Shown here piece by piece: positions 4,901-6,371 of a stretch of DNA of 6,371 nt. The position numbers and the translations under genes were made by a program. Location: NCBI GenBank assembly GCA_938030845.1, contig CALHIC010000537.1:1-6371 (forward strand). Reading direction: 5' to 3'. Each line of letters begins with the position of its first letter. Position 1 is the stretch's first letter. Below the pieces are notes generated by a model. It had not been told where the DNA came from and did no database searches. It saw only the letters and a list, made by a program, of their open reading frames with translations. The stretch comes from an uncultured Oribacterium sp. Its GTDB lineage: Bacteria; Bacillota; Clostridia; Lachnospirales; Lachnospiraceae.

Positions 4901-6371
4901 ATGAGTCAGGATATGCTGAGAAAGACGGTGCAAAGCTTTTACGATGATGAGCAGAAGCGTGCCTATTTCCGTTTCCAAATTACGGCAAATGCCAGTCGTA
5001 TGGAAGATTTGAAGAACTTTGTATTACAGGATGGTCTGCAAAATATTTTCAAATACCAAAAGCCCAACGGGCAGACACAGCCTTTGGATTCCAAGTATTT
5101 TACCATTACCACGGCATCGGACAGTAAATATCCCACACTGGCAAGAATCGGAAGCGGAACTGCGGAACAGATTGTGTCCGGCAGTGAGCTGACGGTAGAT
5201 AATGTGGCGAAGAGGGTAGAACTGAACTTACAAAATCCTTTAAGTGATACTCTGTACATGGATATTTATGTTTATCTGAATCAGGAAGGGCAGGATGTTC
5301 TTTTTGAAAATACCAATGCGGCAGGGCTTAATTTGCAGGAAGCCACCATCAGCACCACCAATAGAGTGACTATCACCTCTACCAGTTTTCCCACCTATTT
5401 AAGTGGCGGAAATCCGATTGTTCATGACGCAACAGCCTCAGGAACCGGAAAAACCCAGGTGATTCCCAATAAGATCTTGGTCAAGGAGGGAGAACAGGGT
5501 AAGGCAGGTTCCCGCTATCAGGGTGTTATGAACTGGAAGGTGCTGATTAATCCTCTGGGCGGAAATATTACCGGAGGAACCGTACTGCTGGATAAGATTC
5601 CCAAAGGGCTATTCCTGGATATGAAGTCCATTAAGCTCTATAGAGTAAAGCATCAGGATCATTCTATAGAGATTAACGGAGATGTAAATGATCCCAACAA
5701 TGCCACACTGGTGCCGGATACGGAGTGGGAGGCCAAGCGACTTCGCCACTTTGATGACCAGCATGACCTGGTGACGGAGCTGGAAATCACTTTAAAAAAT
5801 TCCACTACCGATACCTATGTTCTGGCTTATTCCACGGATATTACGGCGGATATTGAAAATACGACACCACCCTTTGAAAATGTGGTATATGTGAAAAAGG
5901 CTTCCGGAGCCCCGGATTCTATTGCGAAAAAGTCGATAAAGGCCCAGTCCTTTGACTATTCCACCGGCTCCAAGAAGGTGCGCTATGTCATTAACAAGAA
6001 GGATTCCCTTGCAGATAACAAGGTAAGTCTTCCCCTGGCAGGAGCGGAGTTTGGCCTTTTTGAAGAGAAATACTTACCCTTTTTGAAAACGGCAAGTAAG
6101 GATGCCCTTCTGGGTATGGCCCATGACTACGGCGTTACCGATGCAAAGGGACAGGTGCGTTTCTCCGGTGAGGCGTATGATTCAAATTTTCCTACAGAAA
6201 ATATTTACTACCTGATGGAGATGGAAGCTCCTACAGGTTATAAAAGAGATAGAAGAGTTTTCGGACCCTATAAGGAGGAAGCGGGAAGGCGAGAAATCAA
6301 ACCGATTTATGAGGGAAAAGAAATTTCCGATGCTTTCTATAATTTTAGAGAGAGGGAGGAGTACAAAACCG
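1907..6371 (+). CDS. Large secreted SpaA/Cna_B-type surface adhesin, 3' end beyond the window
   Basis: The frame is open for 1488 codons to the window edge, with no stop, frameshift or cysteine codon that I could find. The start gives a signal peptide (MKRFLALFLAVSISLQSFTA, residues 1-20). Residues about 25-125 are an acidic spacer rich in Glu, Ser, Ala and Thr. Residues about 128-321 resemble an N-terminal domain seen in clostridial SpaA-type surface proteins (YKDDEVSVNAEL, then LRLYDVGFFL, ending SFSTIGIY). Next come about six diverged beta modules marked by a V/L-x-W-x-V type strand: Trp367, Trp521, Trp668, Trp839, Phe1021 (replacing Trp) and Trp1210. Residues about 1359-1485 form a SpaA/Cna_B domain with VINKKD (Lys1364), PLAGAEFGLF (1376-1385), YYLMEMEAPTGY (Glu1438) and YNF (Asn1479), the set expected for a Lys-Asn isopeptide bond with catalytic Glu. 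Such proteins are exported and usually fixed to the wall by sortase; the LPXTG-like anchor would lie downstream and is not seen. The ligand is unknown. Confidence 0.87.
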   Translation, partial: MKRFLALFLAVSISLQSFTAVGESSRLVGDSSVLNGQATEEGISSEESTGLSRENGEENREETVAQGDAEAASKVEASTTDAGTTEETGESRENLAAQSREANEQEGFSVKESAKGAESEETEGETLPTLSYSTIERNEKKQFQYKDDEVSVNAELEYPESLPKGVVFLVRPILEEERKEQYRAYKEALLEAKNEGKQDTENGESAGEEGFVLHDLRLYDVGFFLKEEKTGDWEEVQPEKGSVKINFTLQEALEGEGKLQVTHLPIKQEKKQEGINSLEIPNLQKEDILVEDLEVKENKAFFSKKERIQFSLDSFSTIGIYKGEVNATDHILNDVKFTLNNINVQLKNRGGQKDFQQVGKEGNTVSWKLNENYSPYEVENLHMDIRLVRPGDSFTVKNGEKILFSFPSILRAKGAGTYYNTGYPAKKFYKFTIRENPATKNWELEVEFLQDFELSAYGEIKGIITLDFSLDSTKLTEKTDNSVEISLPEQNYKIIFPPLPSVISGVKKVAYAQPAKGQVEWNITVGEDSPGVALNGLTVTDSFPSNHQVFKSATWLGKKDPLTGQDMTLQMTEASGGGSGMSTYSYTFPESGEVIRAPQTIRIVTGIRGEVYKDKNATTLRNNVSLSHKSEARLPKDTSKRSTFALTTIPKISLNKSGTQVSGNRVRWKMDFNNNRAAAYQARVLDNLGKGLTLDESKGITIRYGDREATVLKPNNNHVNLAGRGFGDVNDVSYDYSKGTGPNGGDTLTLAFGTRFKEPYSIEFDTLVAEDFPLQGSGTDTSIGNKAQVVATYPTGDGVGSGISEELFNETPTISAPFKSIFLEIKGTGTDSRKALLNWRVKATTKENYEKLKLVINNGQYHEFNSLNLRYGEGASASNLFVDKASRDKLVNQTQTETIMASDGVTPIATLNLTYLPSTGAPAGGNVELTVIRNNAVPVEERFDIGLLSWNHDSKALYYMTRKDGNHYFGSNATLSLYTHKEDINPFKTVRSVADPQMMSQDMLRKTVQSFYDDEQKRAYFRFQITANASRMEDLKNFVLQDGLQNIFKYQKPNGQTQPLDSKYFTITTASDSKYPTLARIGSGTAEQIVSGSELTVDNVAKRVELNLQNPLSDTLYMDIYVYLNQEGQDVLFENTNAAGLNLQEATISTTNRVTITSTSFPTYLSGGNPIVHDATASGTGKTQVIPNKILVKEGEQGKAGSRYQGVMNWKVLINPLGGNITGGTVLLDKIPKGLFLDMKSIKLYRVKHQDHSIEINGDVNDPNNATLVPDTEWEAKRLRHFDDQHDLVTELEITLKNSTTDTYVLAYSTDITADIENTTPPFENVVYVKKASGAPDSIAKKSIKAQSFDYSTGSKKVRYVINKKDSLADNKVSLPLAGAEFGLFEEKYLPFLKTASKDALLGMAHDYGVTDAKGQVRFSGEAYDSNFPTENIYYLMEMEAPTGYKRDRRVFGPYKEEAGRREIKPIYEGKEISDAFYNFREREEYKT

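Noticed and set aside
4745..5259. Reverse-strand frames within the adhesin gene
   Set aside because: They overlap the confirmed coding frame and have no promoter, ribosome binding site or family features.

Overview
The window most resembles the chromosome of a low-G+C Gram-positive anaerobe of the class Clostridia, probably a Lachnospiraceae member. This is inferred from a MecA adaptor, a small DUF1858 redox-disulfide protein, strong AGGAGG-type ribosome binding sites, sigma-A style promoters with AT-rich flanks, and a huge SpaA/Cna_B-type surface protein. No single sequence here fixes the genus. All recognised genes lie on the + strand.

Layout. Positions 1-89 are AT-rich upstream DNA in which I see nothing specific. 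A TTGCAA-N17-TATGAT promoter (90-118) drives mecA, whose correct start is 183, not the in-frame ATG at 114 inside the -10 box. A 71-bp gap carries an extended -10 promoter (923-950) for a 77-residue DUF1858 protein (989-1222), which ends at a clear intrinsic terminator (1241-1280). The next 684 bp hold no protein gene but are dense in signals: 11-bp tandem repeats (1294-1332), a 12-bp palindrome (1348-1359), A/T tracts, and a near-perfect promoter (TTGACA-N17-TATTAT, 1426-1454). That promoter fires into a compact run of hairpins ending in a strong terminator (1461-1648). I read this as a free-standing structured noncoding RNA of about 190 nt. It is possibly of the raiA-motif class, but that is unproven. 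A roughly 260-bp AT-rich spacer follows, with a weak candidate promoter overlapped by an inverted repeat. Last comes a very large secreted surface protein (1907 to the window end, 1488 codons without a stop), cut off by the window edge.

How the parts relate. MecA feeds substrates to the ClpC-ClpP protease, and the DUF1858 protein is probably a thiol/disulfide factor; they may be partly cotranscribed because I see no terminator between them. The noncoding RNA has its own promoter and terminator and looks like an independent gene. A role as an attenuating leader of the adhesin is possible but less likely. The adhesin has a signal peptide, an acidic spacer, an N-terminal domain, about six diverged Trp-centred beta modules and at least one SpaA isopeptide domain. 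This fits a sortase-anchored stalk or adhesin whose anchor lies beyond the window.

The most interesting item is the noncoding RNA: two CUCCUGA copies lie in predicted unpaired segments, one of them in the large loop of hairpin P3, and could pair with Shine-Dalgarno sequences.
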